Positions 1 to 7,410 are shown, numbered from the stretch's first letter. The stretch is 8,613 bases of DNA from Betaproteobacteria bacterium (GCA_020028375.1 JAHZNX010000083.1:1-8613), one strand, 5' to 3'. Notes: generated by a model from the sequence alone, not told the origin. Program-made: numbers and translations.

Positions 1-2
1 TA

Positions 3-737
3 CTGTGGTTCGTCGGCGACCTCGTCAACCGCGGCCCGCAGTCCCTCGAGACGCTGCGCTTCGTCAAGGGGCTCGGCGCACGCGCGGTCACCATTCTGGG
101 CAATCACGACCTCAATCTGCTCGCGGTGGCGGCGGGCGTGCGCAAGCCTCACCGCGGCGACACCAACGACGGTATCCTCGCCGCGCCCGACCGCGACGAG
201 CTGCTCACGTGGCTGCGGCACCGGAACATGATGTATGCGGGCGGCGGCTACGCGATGGTTCACGCGGGGCTGCTGCCGCAGTGGACCCTCGCCCAGGCGC
301 TCGCCCTCGGGCGGGAGGTCGAGGAGGCGTTGCGCGCGCCCGATCACCGCGAGCTGCTGAAGAGGATGTACGGCAACGAGCCCCTGCGCTGGCGCGACGA
401 TCTCGCCGGCTACGACCGCCTGCGCATCATCGTGAATGCGATGACGCGCATGCGCCTTGCCACGGCCGACGGCACGCTCGAGCTCAATCACAAGCTGGGG
501 CTCGACACCGTCCCGGCGGGTTATCTGCCGTGGTACGACGTGCCGGGACGCGCGAGCCGCGGTACGCCGGTCGTCTTCGGGCATTGGGCGGCGCTCGGCC
601 TGCTCGTGCGCGAGGACGCGATATGCCTCGACAGCGGCTGCGTGTGGGGGCGCGCGTTGAGCGCCCTGCGGCTCGAGGACCGGCGGCTGTTTCAGTTGGA
701 CTGTGCGGAACTCGCGGGAACGGCGACCGAAGACTAG
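3..737 (+). CDS. apaH: Symmetrical diadenosine tetraphosphatase (5'-truncated by window edge)
   Basis: Hydrolyses Ap4A symmetrically to two ADP, a cytosolic metallophosphoesterase reaction linked to stress dinucleotide turnover. The visible 244 residues align by eye with most of E. coli ApaH (280 aa), lacking about 31 N-terminal residues including the first metal motif GDxHG. Seen in the reading frame: GDLVNRGP at visible residues 5-12, GNHD at 33-36, VHAG with a metal-type His at 87, MYGNEP near 122, NAMTRMR near 145-151, FGHW at 192-195 and the CLDSGCVWG stretch near 208-216. These are the expected metallophosphatase blocks in the expected order. The frame runs without interruption to TAG at 735-737. 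The gene converges on the PfkB-family kinase gene with 28 bases between. The start codon, ribosome binding site and promoter are outside the window. Identification is confident; only the N-terminus is missing, because of the window edge rather than a mutation. Confidence 0.95.
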   Translation: MWFVGDLVNRGPQSLETLRFVKGLGARAVTILGNHDLNLLAVAAGVRKPHRGDTNDGILAAPDRDELLTWLRHRNMMYAGGGYAMVHAGLLPQWTLAQALALGREVEEALRAPDHRELLKRMYGNEPLRWRDDLAGYDRLRIIVNAMTRMRLATADGTLELNHKLGLDTVPAGYLPWYDVPGRASRGTPVVFGHWAALGLLVREDAICLDSGCVWGRALSALRLEDRRLFQLDCAELAGTATED

Positions 738-742
738 GGCCC

Positions 743-760
743 AACGCGCGATTCGCGTTT
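743..760. terminator. Short hairpin between convergent apaH and kinase genes
   Basis: AACGCG (743-748) and CGCGTT (754-759) form a perfect 6-bp stem with a 5-base loop, followed by one further T. It fills most of the 28-base gap between two converging genes, where a bidirectional terminator would be expected. The T-tract is very short on both strands, so termination activity is only a suggestion. Confidence 0.3.
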
Positions 761-765
761 CACGC

Positions 766-1701
766 TCACCAAGGTCTGGCGCCGAAAGCTTCCTGGTAGC
801 GCTGCGCGACCTCGTCACGCGTGAAGCGATGGTTCTGGGCCCCGCGCTGCGCGATCTTGATCGAGCCGAGCAGCGACGCGAGCCGCCCGGTGACCGGCCA
901 GTCGAGGCCGGCAGCGATGCCGTAGAGCAGCGCGGCGCGGTACGCGTCGCCGCAGCCGGTCGGGTCGAGCACCCGCTCCGCGGTGACGGGCGGGATCTCG
1001 AGGCGCCGGCCGCCGGTCATGACGATCGAGCCGCGCGCGCCCAGCGTCACCACCAGCGCTTTCACCTTCCGCGCCAGCGCCTCGAGCGTCTGGCCCGTGC
1101 GGTCCTGCAGCAGTTGTCCCTCGTAATCGTTGACCGCCACATAGCTCGCCTGATCGACGAACTCGGTGAGTTCCGCGCCGCTGAACATGGGCAGCCCCTG
1201 ACCGGGGTCGAACATGAAGGGGATGGCGGCGGCATGGAACTCGCGCGCATGCTGCAGCATGCCTTCCCGCCCGTCCGGCGCGATGATGCCGAGCTCGACG
1301 CCCTTCGCCTCGTTCACGTGGTTCGCGTGCGAGTGGTTCATCGCCCCGGGATGGAACGCGGTGATCTGATTGTCGTCGAGATCGGTCGTGATGAACGCCT
1401 GCGCGGTGAAGGTGTCGGGGATCCGGCGGATGTGGCTCTGCGCCAGGCGCAGTTTCTGCAGCCGGTAGTCGTAGGGCTGGTAGTCATCCCCCACCGTCGC
1501 CATGATGAGCGGCTCGCCCCCCAGCAGCTTGAGGGTGTAGGCGATGTTGCCGGCGCAGCCGCCGAACTCGCGCCGCATGTCGGGCACGAGAAACGAGACG
1601 TTCAGGATGTGGAGCTGCTCCGGCAGGATGTGGTTCTTGAAGCGGTCGCCGAACACCATGATGGTGTCGTAGGCGATCGAGCCGCAGATGAGTGTGGGCA
1701 T
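766..1701 (-). CDS. PfkB-family carbohydrate/nucleoside kinase
   Basis: A 311-residue soluble kinase of the ribokinase/PfkB fold, transferring phosphate from ATP to a sugar or nucleoside hydroxyl. Sequence evidence: N-terminal strand LICGSIAYDTI (residues 4-14), the glycine-rich substrate lid region EFGGCAGNIAY (45-55), TLGARGS (219-225), and the PfkB signature 2 DPTGCGDAYRA (246-256) with D252 as the expected catalytic base in the anion-hole GCGD. The segment LNVSFLVPDMRREFGG is typical of a proteobacterial subgroup often labelled carbohydrate or adenosine kinase; I cannot fix the substrate from sequence. The ATG at 1701 fits because homologous N-termini begin two or three residues before LICGS. 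There is no purine-rich Shine-Dalgarno directly upstream (the bases are GGTCGCCTCC), but a perfect TATAAT lies about 27-32 bases before the start. It is on the same strand as tpx, 91 bases downstream of it. Confidence 0.9.
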   Translation of the reverse strand: MPTLICGSIAYDTIMVFGDRFKNHILPEQLHILNVSFLVPDMRREFGGCAGNIAYTLKLLGGEPLIMATVGDDYQPYDYRLQKLRLAQSHIRRIPDTFTAQAFITTDLDDNQITAFHPGAMNHSHANHVNEAKGVELGIIAPDGREGMLQHAREFHAAAIPFMFDPGQGLPMFSGAELTEFVDQASYVAVNDYEGQLLQDRTGQTLEALARKVKALVVTLGARGSIVMTGGRRLEIPPVTAERVLDPTGCGDAYRAALLYGIAAGLDWPVTGRLASLLGSIKIAQRGAQNHRFTRDEVAQRYQEAFGARPW

Positions 1702-1727
1702 GGAGGCGACCGGGAGAAAGTCAGAAA

Positions 1728-1733
1728 ATTATA
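1728..1733 (-). promoter_or_regulatory. Perfect -10 box (TATAAT) upstream of the PfkB-family kinase
   Basis: The minus strand reads TATAAT at 1733 to 1728, in an AT-rich island (GGTTATAATTTTC) inside very GC-rich DNA. At usual spacing, transcription would start near 1721, giving a leader of about 20 bases to the ATG at 1701. The matching -35 position (about 1751-1756, minus-strand GGTGGC) is a poor match to TTGACA, so this would be a -10-dominated sigma70 promoter. It suggests the kinase has its own promoter rather than depending only on read-through from tpx. Confidence 0.5.
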
Positions 1734-1761
1734 ACCGCACGATGGCCGCCGCCACCGACCT

Positions 1762-1788
1762 GGCGCGCGCCTCCGCTCGCGAGCGAAG
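1762..1788. other. Adjacent GC palindromes downstream of tpx
   Basis: GGCGCGCGCC (1762-1771) and CGCTCGCGAGCG (1774-1785) are two perfect palindromes lying just past the tpx stop on the minus strand. The second extends by two more pairs across one mismatch. No T-tract follows on the minus strand, so a rho-independent terminator is not demonstrated. They may simply reduce read-through from tpx into the kinase gene. Confidence 0.25.
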
Positions 1789-1792
1789 CCGC

Positions 1793-2293
1793 TTATTTCA
1801 GCGCAGCAAGCGCTGCGTCGTAGTTGGGTTCCTGCTTGATTTCCGGCACGAGCTCCGAGTGCAGCACCTTGTTGTTCGCGTCGAGCACGATGACCGCCCG
1901 CGCTGTGACGCCCTTCAGGGGCCCGCTCGTGATGTCAACGCCGTACTTCGATTTGAAGTCCCCGCCGCGCAGGGTGGACAGCGTGACCACGTTGTTGACG
2001 CCTTCCGCGCTGCAGAAGCGGCCCGCGGCGAACGGCAGGTCGGCGGAGATGACCAGCACGACCGTATTCAGCAGCGCGCCCGCCTTCTCGTTGAAGGTCT
2101 TCGTGGACTTGGCGCACACCGGCGTATCGAGGCTCGGCACGATGTTGAGCACCTTGCGCTTGCCGGCAAAATCCTTGAGCCCCAGGTCCTTGAGATCCTT
2201 CGCGGTCAGGCTGAACTCGGGCGCGGTGTCCCCCTTCTTCGGGAAATTGCCGGCCACGGTGATGGGATTGCCCCCCAGCGTCACGCTCGCCAT
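1793..2293 (-). CDS. tpx: Thiol peroxidase, atypical 2-Cys peroxiredoxin
   Basis: Reduces hydrogen peroxide and organic hydroperoxides with electrons from thioredoxin. The 166-residue product matches the family length (E. coli Tpx 168 aa). Visible are the peroxidatic motif PSLDTPVC with Cys60, the resolving Cys94 in FAAGRFCSAEGVNNVVTLSTLR-like sequence (positions 88 onward), and the C-terminal half GVTARAVIVLD with the conserved Arg. The 34-residue spacing of the two cysteines is that of Tpx enzymes. The ATG at 2293 is chosen over the in-frame ATG at 2317 because AAAGGAG (2307-2301, minus strand) sits 7 bases before it and homologues start MASVTL-like. The gene is divergent from mscL, so the 158-base gap must hold its promoter. 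No signal peptide is seen; it should act in the cytosol or, as debated for some homologues, near the envelope. Confidence 0.96.
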   Translation of the reverse strand: MASVTLGGNPITVAGNFPKKGDTAPEFSLTAKDLKDLGLKDFAGKRKVLNIVPSLDTPVCAKSTKTFNEKAGALLNTVVLVISADLPFAAGRFCSAEGVNNVVTLSTLRGGDFKSKYGVDITSGPLKGVTARAVIVLDANNKVLHSELVPEIKQEPNYDAALAALK

Positions 2294-2451
2294 GTTCTTT
2301 CTCCTTTGCGCCCGCATATCCGGGCTGATTCGAGGGTTTGCAGTATGCCCCGCGCCCCATGCACGCGCAACAATGTAATATCCCCCCGGGGCGCGCCGGC
2401 GCGCAACCGGCGCCCTCGGGACCGATCAACTTCAACACCCAGGAGACGCCC
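2294..2451. promoter_or_regulatory. Divergent intergenic region tpx/mscL
   Basis: This 158-base gap must drive both genes. The tpx Shine-Dalgarno AAAGGAG lies at 2301-2307 (minus) and the mscL Shine-Dalgarno AGGAGA at 2441-2446 (plus, 5 bases from the ATG). On the minus strand CATACT preceded 17 bases upstream by TTGCGC is a weak sigma70-like pair for tpx. On the plus strand TGTAAT (2374-2379) is a possible -10 for mscL without a recognisable -35. A 14-base perfect palindrome GCGCGCCGGCGCGC (2391-2404) lies in the presumed mscL leader. No operator could be identified with confidence. Confidence 0.4.
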
Positions 2452-2868
2452 ATGCTGAAAGAGTTCAAGGAATTCGCAGTGCGCGGCAACGTCGTCGACA
2501 TGGCGGTCGGCATCATCATCGGCGCTGCGTTCGGCAAAATCGTCGATTCGCTGGTGAAGGACGTGATCATGCCGCCGATCGGGCTGCTGCTCGGCAGGGT
2601 CGATTTCTCGAACCTGTTCTTTGTCATGAAACAGGGCGCACAGGCCGGACCCTATCTCACGGTCGAAGCGGCGCAGAAATCCGGCGCCGTGACCTTCAAC
2701 TACGGCGTATTCCTCAACACGGTGATCTCGTTTGTGATCGTCGCCTTCGCGGTCTTCATCCTGATCCGCGCGATCAACCGACTCAAAATGCAGGCGGAGA
2801 AGAAGCCCGCCGCGACTCCGGAGGAAGTCGTGCTGCTGCGCGAGATCCGCGACGCGCTCAGGAAATGA
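2452..2868 (+). CDS. mscL: Large-conductance mechanosensitive channel MscL
   Basis: Inner-membrane homopentameric channel that opens under high membrane tension to release solutes during hypo-osmotic shock. The product has 138 residues (E. coli 136). Sequence evidence: the amphipathic N-terminal helix LKEFKEFAVRGNVVD, TM1 at about 14-45 with the family core AVGIIIGAAFGKIV and the DVIMPP turn (37-42), a periplasmic loop (about 48-82), TM2 at about 85-108 (YGVFLNTVISFVIVAFAVF), and the C-terminal charged bundle helix EEVVLLREIRDALRK. The pore-constriction residues equivalent to E. coli Leu19 and Val23 are Met17 and Ile21, conservative changes. The ATG at 2452 is supported by AGGAGA just upstream and by homologue N-termini; the in-frame ATG at 2338 would add 38 residues with no family counterpart. 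It is a single-gene unit, convergent with the gcv operon. Confidence 0.97.
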   Translation: MLKEFKEFAVRGNVVDMAVGIIIGAAFGKIVDSLVKDVIMPPIGLLLGRVDFSNLFFVMKQGAQAGPYLTVEAAQKSGAVTFNYGVFLNTVISFVIVAFAVFILIRAINRLKMQAEKKPAATPEEVVLLREIRDALRK

Positions 2869-2879
2869 GGGGAGTGACC

Positions 2880-2900
2880 GGCCCCGTCGGCGCGGCTTTC
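2880..2900 (+). terminator. Possible weak terminator after mscL
   Basis: GCCCCG (2881-2886) pairs with CGCGGC (2891-2896) around a TCGG loop with one internal C-C mismatch, followed by TTTC. It begins 12 bases after the mscL stop. The stem is imperfect and the T run is only three, so confidence is low. Confidence 0.3.
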
Positions 2901-2910
2901 ACCGGTTCCT

Positions 2911-2934
2911 AAAACAGCGCCTCTCGCGAGCGCC
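2911..2934 (-). terminator. Probable intrinsic terminator of the gcv operon
   Basis: Read on the minus strand just after the gcvPB stop: GGCGCTC, a GCGA tetraloop (GNRA type), GAGGCGC, then TGTTTTAG. The stem has six Watson-Crick pairs with one bulged G and an extra G-T pair, followed by four Ts. Its position, 12 bases past gcvPB and before the convergent mscL end, fits termination of the glycine cleavage transcript. Confidence 0.5.
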
Positions 2935-2946
2935 ATTCCCGCCGGC

Positions 2947-4395
2947 TCAGCCGGGCCGCCACGTCAGGTCGAGATCGCGCGCCGCGCGCGCCTCGTCGAG
3001 CCGGCCGAGCGGCGTCGCGTGGGGCGCGCCCTTCACGAGCTGCGGGTCGCGCCGCGCCTCCTCCAGGATTTCCTTCATCGCCGCGACGAAGGCGTCCAGC
3101 GTCTCCTTCGATTCGGTCTCGGTGGGCTCGATCAGGAGGGATTCCGGCACGAGCTGCGGAAAATAGGCGGTCGGCGCGTGACAGCCCTTGTCGAGCAGGC
3201 GCTTCGCCACGTCCATCGCGGTGACGCCGGTCTTGTCCCGGAGCAGCTTCAGGGTGACGACGAACTCGTGGGTGGCGCGCCGCCCCGGGAACGCGATCTG
3301 GAAACCCGCGCGCCTGAGCTCCGCCATGAGATAGTTGGCGTTGAGCGTGGAGTAGTCCGCGACGCGCCGCATGCCCGCCGCGCCCAGCATGCGCATGTAG
3401 ACGTAGGCGCGCAGCAGCACGCCCGCATTGCCGAGGTGGGCGCCAAGACGCCCGATCGTGAGCGGTGCGTCGCGCTCATCGAGCAGGCGAAAGCCCGCGC
3501 CCGCCTGCCCGATCACCGGCAGCGGAAGGAACGGCGCGAGCGCGGCGGTGACGCCGACCGGCCCCGCGCCGGGGCCGCCGCCGCCGTGCGGCGTGGAGAA
3601 CGTCTTGTGCAGGTTGATGTGGATCACGTCGAAGCCCATGTCGCCCGGCTTCACCCTGCCGAGAATGGCGTTGAGATTTGCCCCGTCGTAATAGAGCAGG
3701 CCGCCCGCGCCGTGCACAATGTTCCCGATCCCGACGATGTGGCGCTCGAACACGCCCAGCGTCGACGGATTGGTGAGCATGAGCCCTGCGGTGCGCGGGC
3801 CGACGGCGCTCCCGAGCGCCGCCACGTCCACGTTGCCGTCGGCGTCGGTGGGGATCTCGCGCACCCGGTAGCCGCACATCACGGCGGAAGCGGGATTGGT
3901 GCCGTGCGCGGCGTCGGGCACCAGGATCTCGTCGCGCGCCGCATCCCCGCGCGAGTCGTGGTAGGCGCGGATCATGGCGACGCCCGCGAACTCGCCCTGC
4001 GCCCCCGCCATCGGCGCGAGGCTCACCTGCGCCATCCCCGTCACGCTCTTCAGCATCTCCTGCAGCTCGAACAGGCACGCAAGGAACCCCTGCCCGGTGT
4101 CCGCAGGCGCCCCGGGATGGCGCGCAAGAAATTGCGGCAGCATGGCGAGCGCGTTGCAGGCGCGCGGGTTGTACTTCATCGTGCAGGAGCCGAGCGGATA
4201 GAAATGCGTGTCGATCGAGAAGTTGCGCTGCGAGAGCCCGGTGTAATGGCGCACCGCGTCGAGCTCGGAGACCTCCGGCAACCCCGGCGGCCGCGCTCGC
4301 AATTGACTCCGCGGAATCTCGGCGACATTGCCCGGTCGGACCGGGACTCGCACTGCGCCGCGCCGGCCGGGCCGGGACCGTTCGAATATCAGCAT
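2947..4395 (-). CDS. gcvPB: Glycine dehydrogenase (decarboxylating) subunit 2
   Basis: The PLP-carrying half of the split P-protein of the glycine cleavage system. With GcvPA it decarboxylates glycine and loads aminomethyl on the lipoyl arm of GcvH. The product is 482 residues, the usual length for subunit 2. Visible: N-terminal MLIFERSRPGRRG typical of the family, SIDTHFYPLGSCTMKYNP (about 60-77), LAPMAGAQGEFAG (127-138), DAAHGTNPASA (161-171), and the PLP site HINLHKTFSTPHGGGGPG with Lys264 as the Schiff-base lysine. The C-terminal domain ends near DLTWRPG. The ATG at 4395 begins 4 bases after the gcvPA stop, in a different frame, so translation is probably coupled; an in-frame ATG at 4464 would overlap gcvPA and adds no conserved sequence. 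It is the last gene of the gcvT-gcvH-gcvPA-gcvPB operon. All key residues appear intact. Confidence 0.97.
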   Translation of the reverse strand: MLIFERSRPGRRGAVRVPVRPGNVAEIPRSQLRARPPGLPEVSELDAVRHYTGLSQRNFSIDTHFYPLGSCTMKYNPRACNALAMLPQFLARHPGAPADTGQGFLACLFELQEMLKSVTGMAQVSLAPMAGAQGEFAGVAMIRAYHDSRGDAARDEILVPDAAHGTNPASAVMCGYRVREIPTDADGNVDVAALGSAVGPRTAGLMLTNPSTLGVFERHIVGIGNIVHGAGGLLYYDGANLNAILGRVKPGDMGFDVIHINLHKTFSTPHGGGGPGAGPVGVTAALAPFLPLPVIGQAGAGFRLLDERDAPLTIGRLGAHLGNAGVLLRAYVYMRMLGAAGMRRVADYSTLNANYLMAELRRAGFQIAFPGRRATHEFVVTLKLLRDKTGVTAMDVAKRLLDKGCHAPTAYFPQLVPESLLIEPTETESKETLDAFVAAMKEILEEARRDPQLVKGAPHATPLGRLDEARAARDLDLTWRPG

Positions 4396-4399
4396 CGAA

Positions 4400-5785
4400 T
4401 CAGCCCCCGGGCTCCGCGGCAGACCGCGGCGGCAGCCCGATGACGCGCTCCAGCTCCGCGCCATAGCGCGCGATGTCGTCGCCGGTCCTGGTTTCAGTCG
4501 CGCACACGAGCAGCGCGTGCCCGAGCTCGGGGTAGTCCTGCTCGAGGTCGCAGCCGCCCAGAATGCGGTGCTCTCTCAGCGCCCTCAGCACGGGCGCGAC
4601 CGGAACCGGCAGCCGGAGCACGACTTCGTGGAAGATCGCGCCGCTGAATGCGCGCGCGACGCCGCGGATGCGGGTGAGCCGGGCGGCGAGCGCGAGGGTA
4701 TTGGCGTGGCAGGCGCGCGCGACCTCGGCGAGCCCGGCCGGTCCGAGCAGCGCCAGGTATAGCGTCGCCGCTGTCGTCATCAAGCCCTGGTTCGTGCAGA
4801 TGTTGGAAGTCGCCTTGGCGCGGCGGATATGCTGCTCGCGCGCCTGCAGCGTCAGCACGTAGCCGCGCCTGCCGTCGCGATCCCGGGTCGCACCAACGAT
4901 GCGCCCCGGCATCTGGCGCACGAGGTCCTTGCGGCACGTCATGAAGCCCAAGTACGGGCCCCCGCCCGCGAGCGGCACGCCGAGCGGCTGCCCGTCGCCC
5001 ACCGCGATATCCGCGCCTTGCGGGCCCCATTCGCCCGGCGGCTTCAGGAGCGCGAGCGCGGTCGGATTCACGGCTGCGATCGCGAGCGCGCCGTTTGCGT
5101 GCGCCCAGTCGGCGAGCTCGTCCACCGGCTCCAGCACACCGAAGAAATTGGGTTGTGGGATCACCACGGCGGCGGGCTCGCTGCCCCTGAAGCGGCCGAG
5201 GGCCTCCAGGGCGGTTGCGCCCGTCCCGGGGTCGAAGGGGATCTCGAGCAGCTCGATTCCCTGGTTGCGCACGATGGTCCGCGCCACCTTGCGCCACGAC
5301 GGGTGCACGGTGCGCGGCACCAGCACGCGCCGGGACGACTTGTGCGCGCGCACCGCCATCAGCACGGCCTCCGCCAGCGCCGATGCGCCGTCGTACAGGC
5401 TCGCATTGGAAACGTCAAGCGCGGTGAGCGAGGCCATCATGGACTGGTACTCGTAGAGCACCTGCAACGTGCCCTGGCTCGCTTCCGCCTGGTACGGGGT
5501 GTACGCCGAATAGAACTCCCCGCGCGTGGCGATCTGCCAGACTGCCGCCGGGATGTGGTGCTCGTAGGCCCCCGCCCCGATGAAATTGAGCCAGGTGCCG
5601 TCGCGCGCGGCGCGCTCGTGCATGAGCCGCGCAATCTCCATCTCGGAGAGCGCCGGCGGCATGCCGGCGAGCGCGTCGGCGCGCAGGCCGCGCGGAATCT
5701 CGTCGAACAGGTCGTCGATCGCGGCGACGCCGATCGCCGCCAGCATCGCGCGGGTGTCATCCTCGGTGTGCGGGATGAACGGCAT
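4400..5785 (-). CDS. gcvPA: Glycine dehydrogenase (decarboxylating) subunit 1
   Basis: The N-terminal-type half of the split P-protein; it forms a heterotetramer with GcvPB and completes the active site but does not hold the PLP lysine. The product is 461 residues, slightly above the common ~440-450. Visible family blocks: FIGAGAYEHHIPAAV (68-82), YTPYQAEASQGTLQ (95-108), SLYDGASALAEA (129-140), PQPNFFGVLEPVDELADWAH (from 210), NPTALALLKPPGEWGADI-like sequence (240-260, with a small PQG insertion before ADI), GDGQPLGVPLAGGGPYLGFM (263-282) and REQHIRRAKATSNICTNQ (316-333). The ATG directly abuts the gcvH stop (TGAATG, no bases between), which implies translational coupling. The Shine-Dalgarno is weak (GGA within the gcvH end), in keeping with coupling. 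Same operon and strand as the other gcv genes. Confidence 0.97.
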   Translation of the reverse strand: MPFIPHTEDDTRAMLAAIGVAAIDDLFDEIPRGLRADALAGMPPALSEMEIARLMHERAARDGTWLNFIGAGAYEHHIPAAVWQIATRGEFYSAYTPYQAEASQGTLQVLYEYQSMMASLTALDVSNASLYDGASALAEAVLMAVRAHKSSRRVLVPRTVHPSWRKVARTIVRNQGIELLEIPFDPGTGATALEALGRFRGSEPAAVVIPQPNFFGVLEPVDELADWAHANGALAIAAVNPTALALLKPPGEWGPQGADIAVGDGQPLGVPLAGGGPYLGFMTCRKDLVRQMPGRIVGATRDRDGRRGYVLTLQAREQHIRRAKATSNICTNQGLMTTAATLYLALLGPAGLAEVARACHANTLALAARLTRIRGVARAFSGAIFHEVVLRLPVPVAPVLRALREHRILGGCDLEQDYPELGHALLVCATETRTGDDIARYGAELERVIGLPPRSAAEPGG

Positions 5786-6175
5786 TCAACGTTTTTCCGA
5801 CTCGGCGAGCTTCGCGTACGCCGCGGCGTCAAGGAGACCCGCCAGCTCTGCGGGCTGCGAGGGCCTCAAGCGAAACAGCCACGCCGCGTACGGGTCGCGG
5901 TTCACGCGCTCCGGGCTGTCCGCCACCTCCGGGTTGGCGGCGATCACCTCGCCCGAAACCGGCGCGTAGATGTCGGCCGCGGCTTTCACCGACTCGATCA
6001 CGGCGCACTCCTCGCCCTGCTTCACCTTGCGCCCCGCTTCGGGAGCCTGGATGAACACGATGTCGCCCAGCTGCTCCTGGGCGTGAAAAGTGATGCCGAC
6101 CGCGACCGTTCCGTCGGCCTCGCTCCTCACCCATTCATGCGAGCGGGTGTATTTCAGGTTCGCGGGTGTCGTCAT
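5786..6175 (-). CDS. gcvH: Glycine cleavage system H protein
   Basis: Lipoyl carrier shuttling the aminomethyl intermediate from P-protein to T-protein and electrons to L-protein. The product has 129 residues, the same as E. coli GcvH. Visible: YTRSHEWVR (9-17) at the N-terminus, VGITFHAQEQLGDIVFI (26-42), and the lipoylation site CAVIESVKAAADIYAPVSGEV with Lys64, the lysine modified by lipoate. The start at 6175 is preceded by GGAGGG (6184-6179, minus strand) a few bases upstream, the best ribosome binding site of the operon, consistent with the carrier being needed in excess over the enzymes. It lies 41 bases after gcvT and runs directly into gcvPA. Confidence 0.97.
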   Translation of the reverse strand: MTTPANLKYTRSHEWVRSEADGTVAVGITFHAQEQLGDIVFIQAPEAGRKVKQGEECAVIESVKAAADIYAPVSGEVIAANPEVADSPERVNRDPYAAWLFRLRPSQPAELAGLLDAAAYAKLAESEKR

Positions 6176-6216
6176 CTACCCTCCGAAATCTCCGTGCTCT
6201 CGGTATCTTCTGCGGC

Positions 6217-7320
6217 TCAGATTTGAATCAGGATCTTGCCGTGGCGCACGAACGGCGGTTTCACCGTTCGCGCCCGCAACCAATTGTCGCGCACCTCGAC
6301 CTCGACAGTCTCCCCCGTCGGGACGGCGCGCGGCAGGCGCGCGAGCGCGATCGAGCGATCGAGCGTGGGTGAATAGCCGCCGCTCGTGATCTCCCCCATG
6401 CCGGCGCCGCAGCGAACCTTCTGATGATCGCGCATGACGCCCCGCTCGAGCAGTACCAGGCCGGTGAGTTGCCGCGCCGCCGGCCGCGCTTCGAGCGCGC
6501 GCGCGCCGATGAAGTCGCGCCCGCCCGCGCGCGCCACCGTCCACGCGAGGCTCGATTCGAGCGGAGTGACGGTCTCGTCCAGGTCATGGCCGTAGAGGCA
6601 CATGCCGGCTTCGAGCCGCAGCGTGTCGCGGGCGCCGAGGCCGGCGGGGGCGACGCCTTGCGCCGCGAGCGCCTGCCACGACTCGGCCGCCTGCGCAACG
6701 GACAGCATGAGCTCGAATCCGTCCTCGCCGGTATAGCCGGTGCGGGAGACAAATATGCCACCGGCCTCCACCGCGTGGAATGGCGCAAGCCCTTCGGTCG
6801 CGGCCCGCAGCGGCGGATGCGCGGCCCACGTCTTCTCGCGCGCCCGCGGACCCTGCACCGCGATGATGGCGAGATCGCGGCGGGGCGCGAGGCTGATCCC
6901 GCTCCCGTGCGCGGCGCGCCGCGATTCGATCCACGCTACGTCCCGGTCGGCAGTGCCGGCATTGACGACGAGCCGGAAGCCTTCCCGGCCCAGGTCATAG
7001 ACGATGAGATCATCGAGCACGCCGCCGTCTTCGCGGAGCATGCAGGAATACAGCGCGGCACCCGGCCGGGCGAGCTTCGCCACGTCGTTGGCGAGCAGCC
7101 CGCGCAGGAAATTGCGGGCAGCCGCGCCGTGCACGTCGACCGCCAGCATGTGCGAGACGTCGAACATGCCGGCGTCGCGGCGCACACGGTGATGCTCCTC
7201 GACCTGGGAGCCGTAGTGCAGGGGCATGTCCCAGCCCGCAAACTCGACCATCCTCGCGCCGAGCGCACGATGGGCGGCGTTGAGCGGGGTGCAGCGGCGC
7301 GCAGCCTGGATCGTGCTCAT
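6217..7320 (-). CDS. gcvT: Aminomethyltransferase (glycine cleavage T protein)
   Basis: Transfers the methylene group from the H-protein lipoyl arm to tetrahydrofolate, releasing ammonia and giving 5,10-methylene-THF. The product has 367 residues (E. coli 364). Visible: TPLNAAHRALGARMVEFAGWDMPLHYGSQ-type N-terminus (11-39), EEHHRVRRDAGMFDVSHM (41-58), GGVLDDLIVY with the conserved folate/catalytic Asp near 103, IAVQGPRA, TGYTGEDGFE, GLGARDTLRLEAGM, and the C-terminal barrel GEITSGGYSPTL and VKPPFVRHG. The start is set at the ATG at 7320, which gives a family-like N-terminus; a GTG 25 codons upstream (7395) would add sequence without family resemblance. No clear Shine-Dalgarno precedes the ATG (bases TCCGGCATCCCGCG). 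It is the first gene of the gcv operon; the upstream gap carries hairpins but no recognisable glycine riboswitch. Confidence 0.96.
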   Translation of the reverse strand: MSTIQAARRCTPLNAAHRALGARMVEFAGWDMPLHYGSQVEEHHRVRRDAGMFDVSHMLAVDVHGAAARNFLRGLLANDVAKLARPGAALYSCMLREDGGVLDDLIVYDLGREGFRLVVNAGTADRDVAWIESRRAAHGSGISLAPRRDLAIIAVQGPRAREKTWAAHPPLRAATEGLAPFHAVEAGGIFVSRTGYTGEDGFELMLSVAQAAESWQALAAQGVAPAGLGARDTLRLEAGMCLYGHDLDETVTPLESSLAWTVARAGGRDFIGARALEARPAARQLTGLVLLERGVMRDHQKVRCGAGMGEITSGGYSPTLDRSIALARLPRAVPTGETVEVEVRDNWLRARTVKPPFVRHGKILIQI

Positions 7321-7375
7321 CGCGGGATGCCGGAAAGCGTCACGGCGTGGTCGCGGCTCGCGATTAATGAGCCTT

Positions 7376-7403
7376 CGGTAAATGGCGGACAGCACATTTA
7401 CCG
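7376..7403. repeat. Perfect hairpin in the gcvT leader region
   Basis: CGGTAAATG (7376-7384) and CATTTACCG (7395-7403) are exact 9-base inverted repeats separated by a 10-base loop. The hairpin starts 56 bases upstream of the gcvT ATG and is AT-richer than its surroundings. It could be an operator-like dyad or an RNA stem in the gcv leader. On the minus strand no T-tract follows (AAGGCTCATTAAT), so it is not an intrinsic terminator. Confidence 0.5.
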
Positions 7404-7410
7404 CTGCCCA

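Noticed and set aside
703..1734. Long plus-strand open frame opposite the kinase gene, and similar long frames opposite gcvPB and gcvPA
   Set aside because: Arg/Ala/Gly-rich composition without any domain, antisense to well-conserved genes; these arise from high GC content.
2338..2451. N-terminal extension of MscL from an upstream ATG
   Set aside because: The extra 38 residues have no family counterpart and a good Shine-Dalgarno (AGGAGA) marks the ATG at 2452.
4393..4402. gcvPA/gcvPB split being a frameshift in a fused gcvP
   Set aside because: GcvPB has its own family-typical N-terminus (MLIFERSRPGRRG) right at an ATG, and both parts have the usual lengths of separate subunits.
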